From Granulosicoccus sp045110475 (GTDB lineage: Bacteria > Pseudomonadota > Gammaproteobacteria > Granulosicoccales > Granulosicoccaceae), in assembly GCA_045110475.1 (NCBI GenBank), contig JBGCGC010000082.1, positions 12,230-76,229 on the forward strand: a stretch of 64,000 bases of DNA, read 5' to 3'. This document shows, piece after piece, positions 45,482 through 54,351 of the stretch. Position 1 is the stretch's first letter, and each line of letters starts with the position of its first letter. The notes under the pieces were generated by a model. It worked only from the letters and a program-made list of their open reading frames with translations, had not been told where the DNA came from and ran no database searches. The position numbers were made by a program, and so were the translations under genes.

Positions 45482-48307
45482 ATGTCTCACTCAGGCACGT
45501 CAACATCAAGCGAAACGCATAAGCAGCCCACGCCCATGGTGACATTCACACTCGATGGCAAATCGGTCACTGCCAGCGCTGACGAATCCCTCTGGCAGAT
45601 AGCCAAACGCGAAGGCAACACGCTGCCGCATCTTTGCTACGCCGATGAACCCGGCTATCGCTCGGATGGTAACTGCCGCGCCTGTATGGTGGAAATAGAA
45701 GGCGAGCGTGTGCTGGCCGCATCGTGTATTCGTACACCGGCAGAAGGCATGGTGGTTAACACGAATAGTCCTCGTGCAACAGCATCACGCAAAATGGTCG
45801 TGGAGCTGCTACTTGCCGATCAGCCGCAACAAAGCAGCGCCCGCGACCAATCCTCGCAGTTATGGTCCATGGCCACAACGCAAGGGCTGAGCGACAGTCG
45901 CTTCCCTAAAGTCACTATCGATCAAGTGCCACTGCTTGACGATTCGCATGTTGCCATGCGCGTCAACCTTGATGCTTGCATACATTGTAATCTGTGTGTT
46001 CGCGCCTGCCGCGAAGTGCAAGTCAACGATGTCATTGGTATGTCCGGACGTGGTCGCAATGCCCGTATCACTTTCGATCAGGCTGATCCCATGGGCGATA
46101 GCACGTGTGTCGCTTGTGGCGAATGTGTTCAGGCCTGCCCCACCGGAGCACTGATGCCTGGCAGCGCCATTGATGAAGCTCAGATTGGCGATAGCAAGGC
46201 ATATGACAAGGAAGTAGAGTCGGTGTGCCCTTACTGCGGCGTCGGATGCCAGCTAAGCTTCAAGGTGCGTGATCAGAAAATCATGTGGGTGGACGGTGTC
46301 AATGGCCCATCGAACGAGCAACGGCTGTGTGTCAAGGGTCGCTTCGGATTTGACTATATTGCACACCCGCATCGTTTAAAGACCCCGCTCATAAGGCGAC
46401 AGGACGCTCCACCCAAGGGGCTCAATATCAATCCCGGCAATCTCATGGAGTTCTTCCGCGAAGCGAGCTGGGATGAAGCGCTGGATCTTGCGGCAGGTAA
46501 AATGGCGCACCTGCGCGACACACAAGGCGGTGAGACCATTGCAGGATTTGGTTCAGCCAAGTGCTCCAACGAGGAGGCCTATCTTTTCCAGAAGCTCATA
46601 CGTACCGGTCTTGGGCATAACAACGTAGATCACTGCACTCGCCTGTGTCACGCCTCGTCAGTTTCTGCCTTGCTGGAGAACGTCGGCTCAGGGGCAGTGA
46701 CGGCGACGTTCAACGAAATTGAAAATGCAGACTGTGCGATTGTCATTGGTGCAAATCCCATCGAAAACCACCCGGTTGCGGCAACGTTCTTCAAACAGTT
46801 CACCAAACGCGGTGGCAAGCTGATCGTAATGGACCCACGCGGCATGGGACTGAGCCGCTATGCAACACATAAGTTGCAATTCAAACCTGGTAGTGATGTG
46901 GCGATGCTCAATGCCATCATGCATACCATTGTCGAAGAAGAGCTTTTCGACGTGCAGTATATTCAGGGATTCACTGAAGGCTTCGACGCCATGCGCCAGC
47001 ACCTGAAGGGCTTCCCACCTGAAAAGATGTCAGCTATTTGCGGTATCGAGGCAGAGACGCTTAAAACCGTCGCCAGAACCTTCGCCACCTCTCGTGCTGC
47101 CATGATCTTCTGGGGTATGGGTGTGTCACAGCACATTCACGGTACTGACAACTCTCGCTGCCTGATCTCCCTTGCCCTGATGTGCGGCCAGATTGGACGC
47201 CCGGGGGCAGGCTTGCATCCATTGCGTGGTCAGAACAATGTCCAGGGTGCATCCGATGCTGGCCTTATCCCCATGTTTCTGCCGGACTATCAGAGTGTTG
47301 AAGACAATGGTGTACGCTCTATCTTTGCCGAGATTTGGGGGAACGATGACTACTCTCGCAAGAAAGGCCTGACGGTTGTTGAAATCATGGATGCCGTGCA
47401 TGCAGACAAAATTAAAAGTCTTTATGTGCTCGGTGAAAATCCCGCCATGTCAGACCCGGATGTCGATCACGCACGCAGTGCCCTTGCAAAGCTGGAGCAT
47501 CTGGTCGTGCAGGATATCTTTCTCACAGAAACCGCTAATTTTGCTGATGTGATTCTTCCAGCAGCGGCCTGGCCAGAAAAAACCGGTACGGTCACGAACA
47601 CCAATCGACAGGTACAGATGGGTCGGCCAGCAGTACCACCGCCGGGAGAGGCACGAGAGGACTGGTGGATAACCACTGAGCTGGCAAAGCGACTCGGCCT
47701 TGAGTGGACCTACACACACCCGAAAGAAGTATTCGCCGAGATGAAATTGTCCATGCATTCGTTGGACAACATCACCTGGGAACGGCTGGAAACCGAAGCG
47801 GTCACCTACCCTAGCCTGACCCCGGACGATCCCGGTCAGGCTATCGTCTTTGGCGACGGTTTTCCGAGAAAAGAGGGGCGCGCAAAATTCACTCCGGCTT
47901 CGGTCATACCTCCGGCTGAAGTGCCTGATGAACAGTACCCTATGGTTCTGATCACCGGTCGCCAGCTTGAACACTGGCATACCGGCTCCATGACAAGGCG
48001 CACCACGGTGCTTGATGCACTGGAACCCGAAGCCAATTGCTCGTTGCACCCGAAAACACTTAGAGCCATGGGCGCGGAAGCTGGCGACCGGGTATGCATC
48101 AAGACACGACGTGGCTCAATCGAGGTCATGGCGCGTGCAGATCGAGCGGTTGCTGAGGGTCAGGTGTTCATGCCATTTGCCTACGTGGAGGCTGCAGCCA
48201 ATACCCTTACCAATCCTGTGCTTGATCCATTTGGCAAGATACCGGAGTTCAAGTATTCAGCCGCCAGCGTCAGTCTTGTAGAAGAAGAAAGTGAAGTGGC
48301 TGAATAA
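45482..48307 (+). CDS. fdsA: Formate dehydrogenase alpha subunit, molybdopterin (FdsA type)
   Basis: Catalytic subunit of 941 residues that oxidises formate to CO2. The N-terminus is a [2Fe-2S] domain (DESLWQIAKREGNTLPHLCY, CRACMVEIEG). Two ferredoxin-type [4Fe-4S] motifs follow (CIHCNLCVRACREV; CVACGECVQACPTGAL), then the Mo-bis-MGD domain with CPYCGVGCQL. The catalytic metal ligand is Cys389 in HCTRLCHASSVS, not selenocysteine. The C-terminal dinucleotide domain has ITGRQLEHWHTGSMT. Maturation genes (fdsC/fdhD, fdsD) are not adjacent. Confidence 0.95.
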   Translation: MSHSGTSTSSETHKQPTPMVTFTLDGKSVTASADESLWQIAKREGNTLPHLCYADEPGYRSDGNCRACMVEIEGERVLAASCIRTPAEGMVVNTNSPRATASRKMVVELLLADQPQQSSARDQSSQLWSMATTQGLSDSRFPKVTIDQVPLLDDSHVAMRVNLDACIHCNLCVRACREVQVNDVIGMSGRGRNARITFDQADPMGDSTCVACGECVQACPTGALMPGSAIDEAQIGDSKAYDKEVESVCPYCGVGCQLSFKVRDQKIMWVDGVNGPSNEQRLCVKGRFGFDYIAHPHRLKTPLIRRQDAPPKGLNINPGNLMEFFREASWDEALDLAAGKMAHLRDTQGGETIAGFGSAKCSNEEAYLFQKLIRTGLGHNNVDHCTRLCHASSVSALLENVGSGAVTATFNEIENADCAIVIGANPIENHPVAATFFKQFTKRGGKLIVMDPRGMGLSRYATHKLQFKPGSDVAMLNAIMHTIVEEELFDVQYIQGFTEGFDAMRQHLKGFPPEKMSAICGIEAETLKTVARTFATSRAAMIFWGMGVSQHIHGTDNSRCLISLALMCGQIGRPGAGLHPLRGQNNVQGASDAGLIPMFLPDYQSVEDNGVRSIFAEIWGNDDYSRKKGLTVVEIMDAVHADKIKSLYVLGENPAMSDPDVDHARSALAKLEHLVVQDIFLTETANFADVILPAAAWPEKTGTVTNTNRQVQMGRPAVPPPGEAREDWWITTELAKRLGLEWTYTHPKEVFAEMKLSMHSLDNITWERLETEAVTYPSLTPDDPGQAIVFGDGFPRKEGRAKFTPASVIPPAEVPDEQYPMVLITGRQLEHWHTGSMTRRTTVLDALEPEANCSLHPKTLRAMGAEAGDRVCIKTRRGSIEVMARADRAVAEGQVFMPFAYVEAAANTLTNPVLDPFGKIPEFKYSAASVSLVEEESEVAE

Positions 48308-48473
48308 GAACAGGCTGTCTATTGGCTGGATCTTCATGGTGCGCCTGCATGTCTTGCTTCGATACGCAAGCGTCGTGGTATGTAGAGTCAAGACCGATGG
48401 ACAAATTCACAAACACCCATAACCAACAATAACGCAGTCAATGATATGAACTGCAACCACAGGGACAACACAC

Positions 48474-50150
48474 ATGGCACACCTGACAGACATCGAAATT
48501 GCTCGCGCCGCCGACAAGAAACAAATTCAGGAGATTGGCAAAAAGCTGGGTATCGGCAGTGAACACTTACTACCGTATGGTCACGACAAGGCCAAGGTCT
48601 CGGCAGAGTTCATTGCCGCTCAGGCTGATAAGCCTAATGGAAAACTGATACTGGTAACCGCTATCAATCCAACGCCTGCGGGCGAAGGCAAAACCACCAC
48701 CACAGTCGGTCTCGGTGACGGTCTTAACGCGATCGGCAAGAAAGCGGCCGTCTGTATTCGAGAAGCCTCGCTCGGACCATGTTTCGGTATGAAAGGTGGG
48801 GCAGCCGGCGGCGGCTACGCGCAAGTCATTCCGATGGAAGAGATGAACCTGCATTTCACAGGCGATTTTCACGCAATAACATCAGCGCATAATCTGCTCT
48901 CGGCCATGATCGACAATCATATCTATTGGGGCAACCAGCTGGAGATCGATTCACGCCGGGTTGTGTGGCGACGAGTGGTTGATATGAATGATCGCGCCTT
49001 GCGCCAGATAACCACCAGCCTGGGTGGTGCCACCAACGGCTTTCCTCGCGAAGCCGGCTTTGATATTACGGTTGCCTCTGAAGTCATGGCCATCCTGTGT
49101 TTATCCAATGATCTTGCCGATCTGGAAAAGCGACTGGGTGACATCATCGTCGCTTACAAACGCGATCTGACACCGATCTACTGTCGCGACATCAAGGCCG
49201 ATGGCGCGATGACCGTGCTACTCAAAGATGCCATGCAACCTAACCTTGTTCAAACTCTGGAAAACAATCCGGCATTTGTACATGGCGGTCCATTTGCCAA
49301 TATTGCCCACGGTTGTAACTCGGTCGTGGCTACCAAGACTGCGCTGAAGCTGGCAGATTACGTCGTGACCGAAGCGGGTTTTGGTGCGGATCTCGGTGCT
49401 GAGAAGTTCATGAATATCAAATGTCGCAAGGCTGGTCTTGCTCCGGATGCCGTTGTGATAGTGGCAACAGTCCGCGCCATGAAGATGAATGGCGGTGTTG
49501 CAAAGGAAGATTTGGGCACAGAAAATGTAGAGGCCGTAAATAGTGGTTGTGCCAACCTGGGCCGTCACATCGAGAACGTTAAATCCTTCGGTGTACCAGC
49601 AGTGGTTGCGATCAACCATTTCGTCACTGACACCGATGCTGAAGTTGCGGCTGTTAAAGCCTACGTTGAGTCACTTGGCTCCGAAGCCATCTTGTGCAAG
49701 CACTGGGCACATGGGTCAAAGGGCACTGAAGAGCTGGCAAAAAGGATCGTGGAAATAGCCGAAAGTGGTGAGTCCCGGTTCAACGTCCTGTATCCGGACG
49801 AGATGCCGTTGTTCGAAAAAATTGAAACGATTGCCAAACAGATCTATCGAGCCGATGAGGTGCTCGCTGACAAGAAAGTGCGCGACCAACTAAAGCAGTG
49901 GGAAGAAGCTGGCTACGGTCATTTGCCGATTTGTATGGCCAAGACACAGTACAGTTTCACCACTGATGAGACCTTGCGTGGCGCACCTACCGGGCATTCT
50001 GTACCGGTGCGAGAGGTGCGGCTATCGGCAGGAGCAGGCTTTATCGTGGTCGTTTGTGGTGCAATCATGACTATGCCTGGTCTGCCTCGACAGCCTTCTG
50101 CAGAAGTTATCCGCCTCAACGATGGCGGCGAAGTAGAAGGGTTATTCTAG
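48474..50150 (+). CDS. fhs: Formate-tetrahydrofolate ligase
   Basis: Cytoplasmic ATP-dependent enzyme of 558 residues that turns formate and THF into 10-formyl-THF. TAINPTPAGEGKTTTTVGLG is the P-loop signature (about residue 63). IREASLGPCFGMKGGAAGGGYAQ follows at once, then FTGDFHAITSAHNLLSAMIDNH and EAGFGADLGAEKFMNIKCR. It is complete and of normal length. Its place after the sox and formate dehydrogenase genes suggests that formate from N-methyl groups can either be burned by FdsA or returned to folate. Confidence 0.97.
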   Translation: MAHLTDIEIARAADKKQIQEIGKKLGIGSEHLLPYGHDKAKVSAEFIAAQADKPNGKLILVTAINPTPAGEGKTTTTVGLGDGLNAIGKKAAVCIREASLGPCFGMKGGAAGGGYAQVIPMEEMNLHFTGDFHAITSAHNLLSAMIDNHIYWGNQLEIDSRRVVWRRVVDMNDRALRQITTSLGGATNGFPREAGFDITVASEVMAILCLSNDLADLEKRLGDIIVAYKRDLTPIYCRDIKADGAMTVLLKDAMQPNLVQTLENNPAFVHGGPFANIAHGCNSVVATKTALKLADYVVTEAGFGADLGAEKFMNIKCRKAGLAPDAVVIVATVRAMKMNGGVAKEDLGTENVEAVNSGCANLGRHIENVKSFGVPAVVAINHFVTDTDAEVAAVKAYVESLGSEAILCKHWAHGSKGTEELAKRIVEIAESGESRFNVLYPDEMPLFEKIETIAKQIYRADEVLADKKVRDQLKQWEEAGYGHLPICMAKTQYSFTTDETLRGAPTGHSVPVREVRLSAGAGFIVVVCGAIMTMPGLPRQPSAEVIRLNDGGEVEGLF

Positions 50151-50179
50151 AAAAAAATTCTGGCGCACTGACTTGCATG

Positions 50180-50205
50180 CTGTTACCACCGGACGGTGGT
50201 AACAG
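50180..50205 (+). terminator. Hairpin terminator candidate after fhs
   Basis: CTGTTACCACC and GGTGGTAACAG form a perfect 11-bp stem with loop GGAC, 29 bases past the fhs stop. A short T-containing run (TTAACGATTGTT) follows, so termination is likely but not textbook. It separates the C1 genes from the GH1 gene. Confidence 0.6.
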
Positions 50206-50299
50206 TTAACGATTGTTAGCGGCTCTCTAAAATATCAGCTGGTTTAATTATCGGCGTGGCGACTATAATTCAGCAACTAAAGCATACACAGTGAACTGA

Positions 50300-51679
50300 A
50301 CCGTCATCGACACGCCCTCTTTCACCAGTAAATTTCCGTCAGATTTTCTGTTCGGTGTTGCCACGGCTGCCTACCAGATTGAAGGCGCAGTTAATGAAGG
50401 TGGACGTGGTCCATCTATCTGGGACACGTTTGCGCACAACACCGGGGGCGTAAAGAATGCCGATACCGGAGATTTCGCCTGCGATCACTATCATCGCTGG
50501 CAAACCGATCTGGATCTGATTGCGTCGCTTGGCGTAGATGCCTATCGATTTTCGATTGCCTGGCCGCGTCTGTACCCCAATGGCGATGGAAACCTCAATC
50601 AAGCCGGTGTCGATTTTTACAACAAACTGATTGATGGCTGTGTAGAGCGTGGCATCAAGGTTTATGTCACCTTGTATCACTGGGATTTGCCACAATGGCT
50701 CTATGATCTGGGAGGATGGGCACACCGACCGAGCGCTGAACACTTTGCACGTTACGCCAGTACAGTCGCCAGACTGTTTGGTGATCGCATTGATTCCATC
50801 TCTACGTTCAATGAGCCCTGGTGCTCGTCAATTCTGAGTTATTTGTACGGAGTTCATGCACCTGGCAAGAAAGATCTTGATACCACACTGGCGGTCGTTC
50901 ACGGTCAACACCGCGCTCATGGGTTAGCTGTGCAGGCAATTCGTGAACAACGACCGAACCTGCAAACCGGGATCGTGCTGAATACTCATGCTGTCAGACC
51001 CGCCAGTAATGCGCCTGATGATCTTGCCGCAGCCAAAAGGCACGAGCAATTTCACAACGGGTTATTCCTTGGCCCGTTGTTCGAGGGCGACTACCCGGCT
51101 GAATTTCTCGATGCACTGGGACATCGTTTGCCGATAAATTGGCAAAACGACATGAAAACGATTCATCAGCCGCTCGACTACTGGGGACTCAACTACTACA
51201 CCCCTGAATATATTGCTGACAATTCAAGCGAGGGCACCCCGTTTCCCGCATCAAAAACTGAAAGCCGCGATAACGTGGTGCGCACCGATATTGGCTGGGA
51301 AATCGATGCAAGTGCGATGAGCGACATGCTGTCGAGGCTGTATGATCAGTACGCGCTGCCACCCTGTTACATTACCGAAAACGGGGCTGCCTACAATCAT
51401 GAAATAAGCGGTGGCACTGTCAATGATCAGGAGCGTATCGATTATATTGAGGCACACCTACAGGCAGCGTGCGATAGCCTTGACCAAGACATTCCGTTAC
51501 GCGGGTACTTCGCCTGGAGCCTGATGGACAATTTTGAATGGGCTGAAGGTTACGCTATGCGATTTGGTCTGATCCATGTGGACTACAACACCCAACAACG
51601 CACACTTAAAAAAAGTGCGAACTGGTACCGCCACCTGATTCAGCAACATCATGCAAGCATACAATCAAAAGCTCGCTGA
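50300..51679 (+). CDS. GH1 beta-glucosidase with no canonical in-frame start codon
   Basis: Glycoside hydrolase family 1. The conserved N-terminal motif FPSDFLFGVATAAYQIEG begins at about 50333, so the gene must start before that, but the open frame reaches back only to 50300 (TGA at 50297-50299). Between 50300 and 50671 there is no ATG, GTG or TTG in frame. The acid/base Glu is at 50813 in TFNEPW, the nucleophile Glu at 51377 in YITENGAAY, and GYFAWSLMDNFEWAEGYAMRFG closes the barrel, so the enzyme itself looks intact. A GTG at 50291 would be in frame but is followed by TGA at codon 3. The gene is either started from a rare codon (ATC 50306, for example) or carries a nonsense change. Confidence 0.8.
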   Translation, partial: TVIDTPSFTSKFPSDFLFGVATAAYQIEGAVNEGGRGPSIWDTFAHNTGGVKNADTGDFACDHYHRWQTDLDLIASLGVDAYRFSIAWPRLYPNGDGNLNQAGVDFYNKLIDGCVERGIKVYVTLYHWDLPQWLYDLGGWAHRPSAEHFARYASTVARLFGDRIDSISTFNEPWCSSILSYLYGVHAPGKKDLDTTLAVVHGQHRAHGLAVQAIREQRPNLQTGIVLNTHAVRPASNAPDDLAAAKRHEQFHNGLFLGPLFEGDYPAEFLDALGHRLPINWQNDMKTIHQPLDYWGLNYYTPEYIADNSSEGTPFPASKTESRDNVVRTDIGWEIDASAMSDMLSRLYDQYALPPCYITENGAAYNHEISGGTVNDQERIDYIEAHLQAACDSLDQDIPLRGYFAWSLMDNFEWAEGYAMRFGLIHVDYNTQQRTLKKSANWYRHLIQQHHASIQSKAR

Positions 51680-51808
51680 ACATTTAGGTAACAGGAGGTT
51701 AACTGAGTGTGCTGATTGGTCAGCAATGTGTAAGCACTGGTTTACTGCTACACACTGACGGCTAATGCCCGTCTGCTTTTGTACCCCGACCTTTCGAGTT
51801 TTTCTGCG

Positions 51809-52990
51809 ATGACAACTATCATACTGGCCGACAGCGATGAGACAGTGCTTGGAGAGCTGCTAGACAGCCTGCAGTCTGTCCGACCTGACTGGCAATTCGT
51901 CGGCTTGTCTCGGGGCATCGATGTATTGCAACGTGCCAATACTGAAAACGACAATTGTATCGTTACCGACGTTGACCTCCCGGATATGAGCGGTTTCGAA
52001 CTTCTCAGCAAGTTGCAGGCTAATTACCCGGATATCGTCCGTATTACCCTAACTCATGATCTTGAGCAGAGAGCCGAACTGGAAATCTCGCGCCTCACTC
52101 ATCGCTTTATCAATCGCGCCGTATGCACAGATACATTGGTTAGCGCTATCGAAAGCTCTCTGCGCTTGCAGCAGTTATTGTGCGCAGAGCCATTAAAGCG
52201 CAGCATGAGCGATATCGGCAGTCTTCCCTCGTTGCCCGAGATTTATCAGGAAATGATCAGCGAGTTGACATCACCACAAAGTTCGCTGTCGAATGTCGCG
52301 AAAATCATTGAATCCGACAGTGCGCTGACAGCCACTGTTCTGAAGATAGTCAACTCCGCATTTTACGGTCTCAACCAGCGAATCGAATCCGTATCTCAAG
52401 GAGTTGCCTTACTGGGAGTGCATCTGATAAAGAACATCACCCTGACCGCCAAGGTATTTGCACAATTCGACGGGGGCGTGCAGCAGCTGGACAAATTGCG
52501 GCGGCTTAACGACAATGCCAACAGAAATGGGGCTCTGACCAATCAGATGGCAAGACTTGCAGGACTTGCAAGACCCGATGTGGATCATGCACAGATTGCC
52601 GGTATGCTAAGCAATATTGGTGAAGTTTTCTCTCTGAGCGATAAAACCAATGCCCGGACAGATCAGGCAGAGGCCATTGCTACCGAGTTGCAAGGCGCGT
52701 ATTTGCTGAAACTCTGGTTACTACCTGAACCAGTTATTGAAGCTGTCGCACTGCAATACGAATCTACTCTTCGCCCTTCGACAGCTACTACCCCTTTGAC
52801 TATCTTGCACGCTATACGATACCTGGAGACACACTATGTCGATCCGACCAACAAATCACAACGTGAGGATGGCATTGCCTATCTGGAAAAGAGAGTGTCA
52901 CCCGGCGTAGCCGAACAATGGGTTGATGCATACTGCGACGTGATGGCTCTGACGGCACAGAATGATATTGATCGGTCGCGGGTAGCCTAG
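51809..52990 (+). CDS. Response-regulator receiver plus HDOD domain protein
   Basis: A 393-residue signalling protein. The receiver domain (about residues 1-120) has Asp54 in IVTDVDLPDMSG. The HDOD domain (about 135-335) begins IGSLPSLPEIYQEMISEL and includes SDSALTATVLKIVNSAFYGL and a QGVALLGVHLIKNI helix. HDOD proteins often link two-component or c-di-GMP signals to motility and stress responses; they lack HD-GYP catalysis. ATG 51809 is preferred over an earlier TTG. Its TAG stop (52988-52990) is the first three bases of the palindromic repeat that follows. Confidence 0.87.
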   Translation: MTTIILADSDETVLGELLDSLQSVRPDWQFVGLSRGIDVLQRANTENDNCIVTDVDLPDMSGFELLSKLQANYPDIVRITLTHDLEQRAELEISRLTHRFINRAVCTDTLVSAIESSLRLQQLLCAEPLKRSMSDIGSLPSLPEIYQEMISELTSPQSSLSNVAKIIESDSALTATVLKIVNSAFYGLNQRIESVSQGVALLGVHLIKNITLTAKVFAQFDGGVQQLDKLRRLNDNANRNGALTNQMARLAGLARPDVDHAQIAGMLSNIGEVFSLSDKTNARTDQAEAIATELQGAYLLKLWLLPEPVIEAVALQYESTLRPSTATTPLTILHAIRYLETHYVDPTNKSQREDGIAYLEKRVSPGVAEQWVDAYCDVMALTAQNDIDRSRVA

Positions 52991-53179
52991 CCTGGATTAT
53001 TCATGAAATCACGGGGACGCCCAGTCCAAATCCTTCCGCATTCCCTTCGTCCGTAGCGGATTTCGTTCAGGCTGGGCGCCCCCGTCGCAAATACAGTCTG
53101 TATTCCGCTCCTTCACGAAATCCGCTACGAACAAAGGGCCTGGTGAAAGGATTTGGCGTTTCATGAATAGTCCAGGCTA
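52988..53179. mobile_element. 192-bp MITE-like palindromic element
   Basis: The element has 21-bp terminal inverted repeats with one mismatch: it starts TAGCCTGGATTATTCATGAA and ends TTCATGAATAGTCCAGGCTA. Further inward the two arms continue to pair: CCAAATCCTT with AAGGATTTGG, and GTAGCGGATTTCGT with ACGAAATCCGCTAC, both perfect. The left arm carries an extra block, ACGGGGACGCCCAG, that is nearly complementary to a central CTGGGCGCCCCCGT. AATACAGTCTGTATT is a perfect palindrome near the centre. No ORF is inside. The first three bases form the stop codon of the HDOD gene. The base after the element begins GGAGCCTGCGC, the core shared with the hairpin near 20.9 kb. Confidence 0.8.
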
Positions 53180-53198
53180 GGAGCCTGCGCTACGTCGT

Positions 53199-53600
53199 TT
53201 AACTAAAATACCTTAAAGCGAGCGCAGCAACTAGCGCAACGGTTGCAGACAATGTGGTACCCCACACCAGATCCACTACGCTGACGATCCACGGCCAGTC
53301 GCGCAATGTAGCCAGATTAGTCATGTCGTAGGTTCCGTAAGCGAGAAAACCAACGATTGCCCCATAAAAGGCGACACTGCCAAGAGTGATATCTGTTTGG
53401 CCGGGGCGAACAGCAAGGAACACAAGTCCAGCGGTGTATAGCATGTAAAATGCAATGGCAGGAACTGGCAGGAAATCCCTGCGCAACAGATCACCTAAAT
53501 GATCTGCGTAAAAAGACTTGGCAACAACACCCAACCATAGACCGTCGAGTACCAGGAAAGCCATAACCGCTGCGCCATAGGCGATGACAAATGATTTCAT
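53199..53600 (-). CDS. DUF2177 family membrane protein
   Basis: A 133-residue integral membrane protein with four hydrophobic helices. The N-terminal AYGAAVMAFLVLDGLWLGVV, the FYADHLGDLL loop and AYGTYDMTNLATLRDWPW are recognisable DUF2177 features. Function is unknown. It is a single gene next to the palindromic element, on the opposite strand to the HDOD gene. Confidence 0.85.
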   Translation of the reverse strand: MKSFVIAYGAAVMAFLVLDGLWLGVVAKSFYADHLGDLLRRDFLPVPAIAFYMLYTAGLVFLAVRPGQTDITLGSVAFYGAIVGFLAYGTYDMTNLATLRDWPWIVSVVDLVWGTTLSATVALVAALALRYFS

Positions 53601-53665
53601 TGACTCAGCTCGTATTGTTCGTCATGGCAAGATGCTGAGGCACTTTCGTGTATTGCTCAGCGGGT

Positions 53666-54349
53666 TTAGAACGGTGCAGGGCTTGACACTGACTGTCTCT
53701 GATGTCGATGTGGATGACGAAACTCGAGAAAATCAGCGTGTAACAACATTCTTTTGTTTGTTACGAACGATGTACCTGATAAGTTCTCTACACCTGCATT
53801 TGGCGCTCCGTACAGTCTATCGCCACTGATGGCTATCCCCAGTCCTTGTGAGGCCGCAGCATGTACTCGCAATTGATGCGTTCGACCGGTGAGTGGGTAT
53901 AACGCGATGACACACGCATCGTCCTTCTCAGCACGATGCCAAAGTGTTGTGGATGGTTTACCGTGATTGTGGCAGACGATCTGCCTTGGACGATTGTCTA
54001 TATCCAGTCGGATAGGCAAGGAAATCCGCCCTCCCAACGCCGCTACTGGTTGCTCAAGTCTTGCCCGATACCGCTTGCGTACCTGACGTTTTTCGAACTG
54101 CTGTCCAAGCGCACGATGAACATCGCGCGTTTTTGCCAACACCAGTAACCCGGAAGTATCCATATCCAGTCTGTGAACGATAATCGGACCGTGCAACCGC
54201 CTGCCACTATCCTGAACGCGCGTAAGAACAGAACCGTCCTCGGTTTTTCCCGGTTGCGACAACATTCCGCTGGGCTTGTCGACCACCAGCAAATACTCAT
54301 CCTCAAAAAGTATTGGTAGATGCGGTATGCAGGGATACAGGCTACTCAA
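53666..54349 (-). CDS. RluA-family pseudouridine synthase
   Basis: A 227-residue RNA-modifying enzyme that converts uridines to pseudouridine in rRNA or tRNA. YLLVVDKPSGMLSQPG is the N-terminal family motif, HRLDMDTSGLLVLAKT contains the catalytic Asp62, and LYPLTGRTHQLRVHAA is the third motif. No S4 domain is visible, so it resembles the short RluA/TruC type. The specific target base cannot be told. Two bases separate it from the TauE/SafE gene on the same strand. Confidence 0.92.
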   Translation of the reverse strand: MSSLYPCIPHLPILFEDEYLLVVDKPSGMLSQPGKTEDGSVLTRVQDSGRRLHGPIIVHRLDMDTSGLLVLAKTRDVHRALGQQFEKRQVRKRYRARLEQPVAALGGRISLPIRLDIDNRPRQIVCHNHGKPSTTLWHRAEKDDACVIALYPLTGRTHQLRVHAAASQGLGIAISGDRLYGAPNAGVENLSGTSFVTNKRMLLHADFLEFRHPHRHQRQSVSSPAPF

Positions 54350-54351
54350 TT

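Noticed and set aside
51690..51770. Possible hairpins between the GH1 and HDOD genes
   Set aside because: TGCTGA/TCAGCA is only a 6-bp stem without a T-run; too weak to call a terminator.
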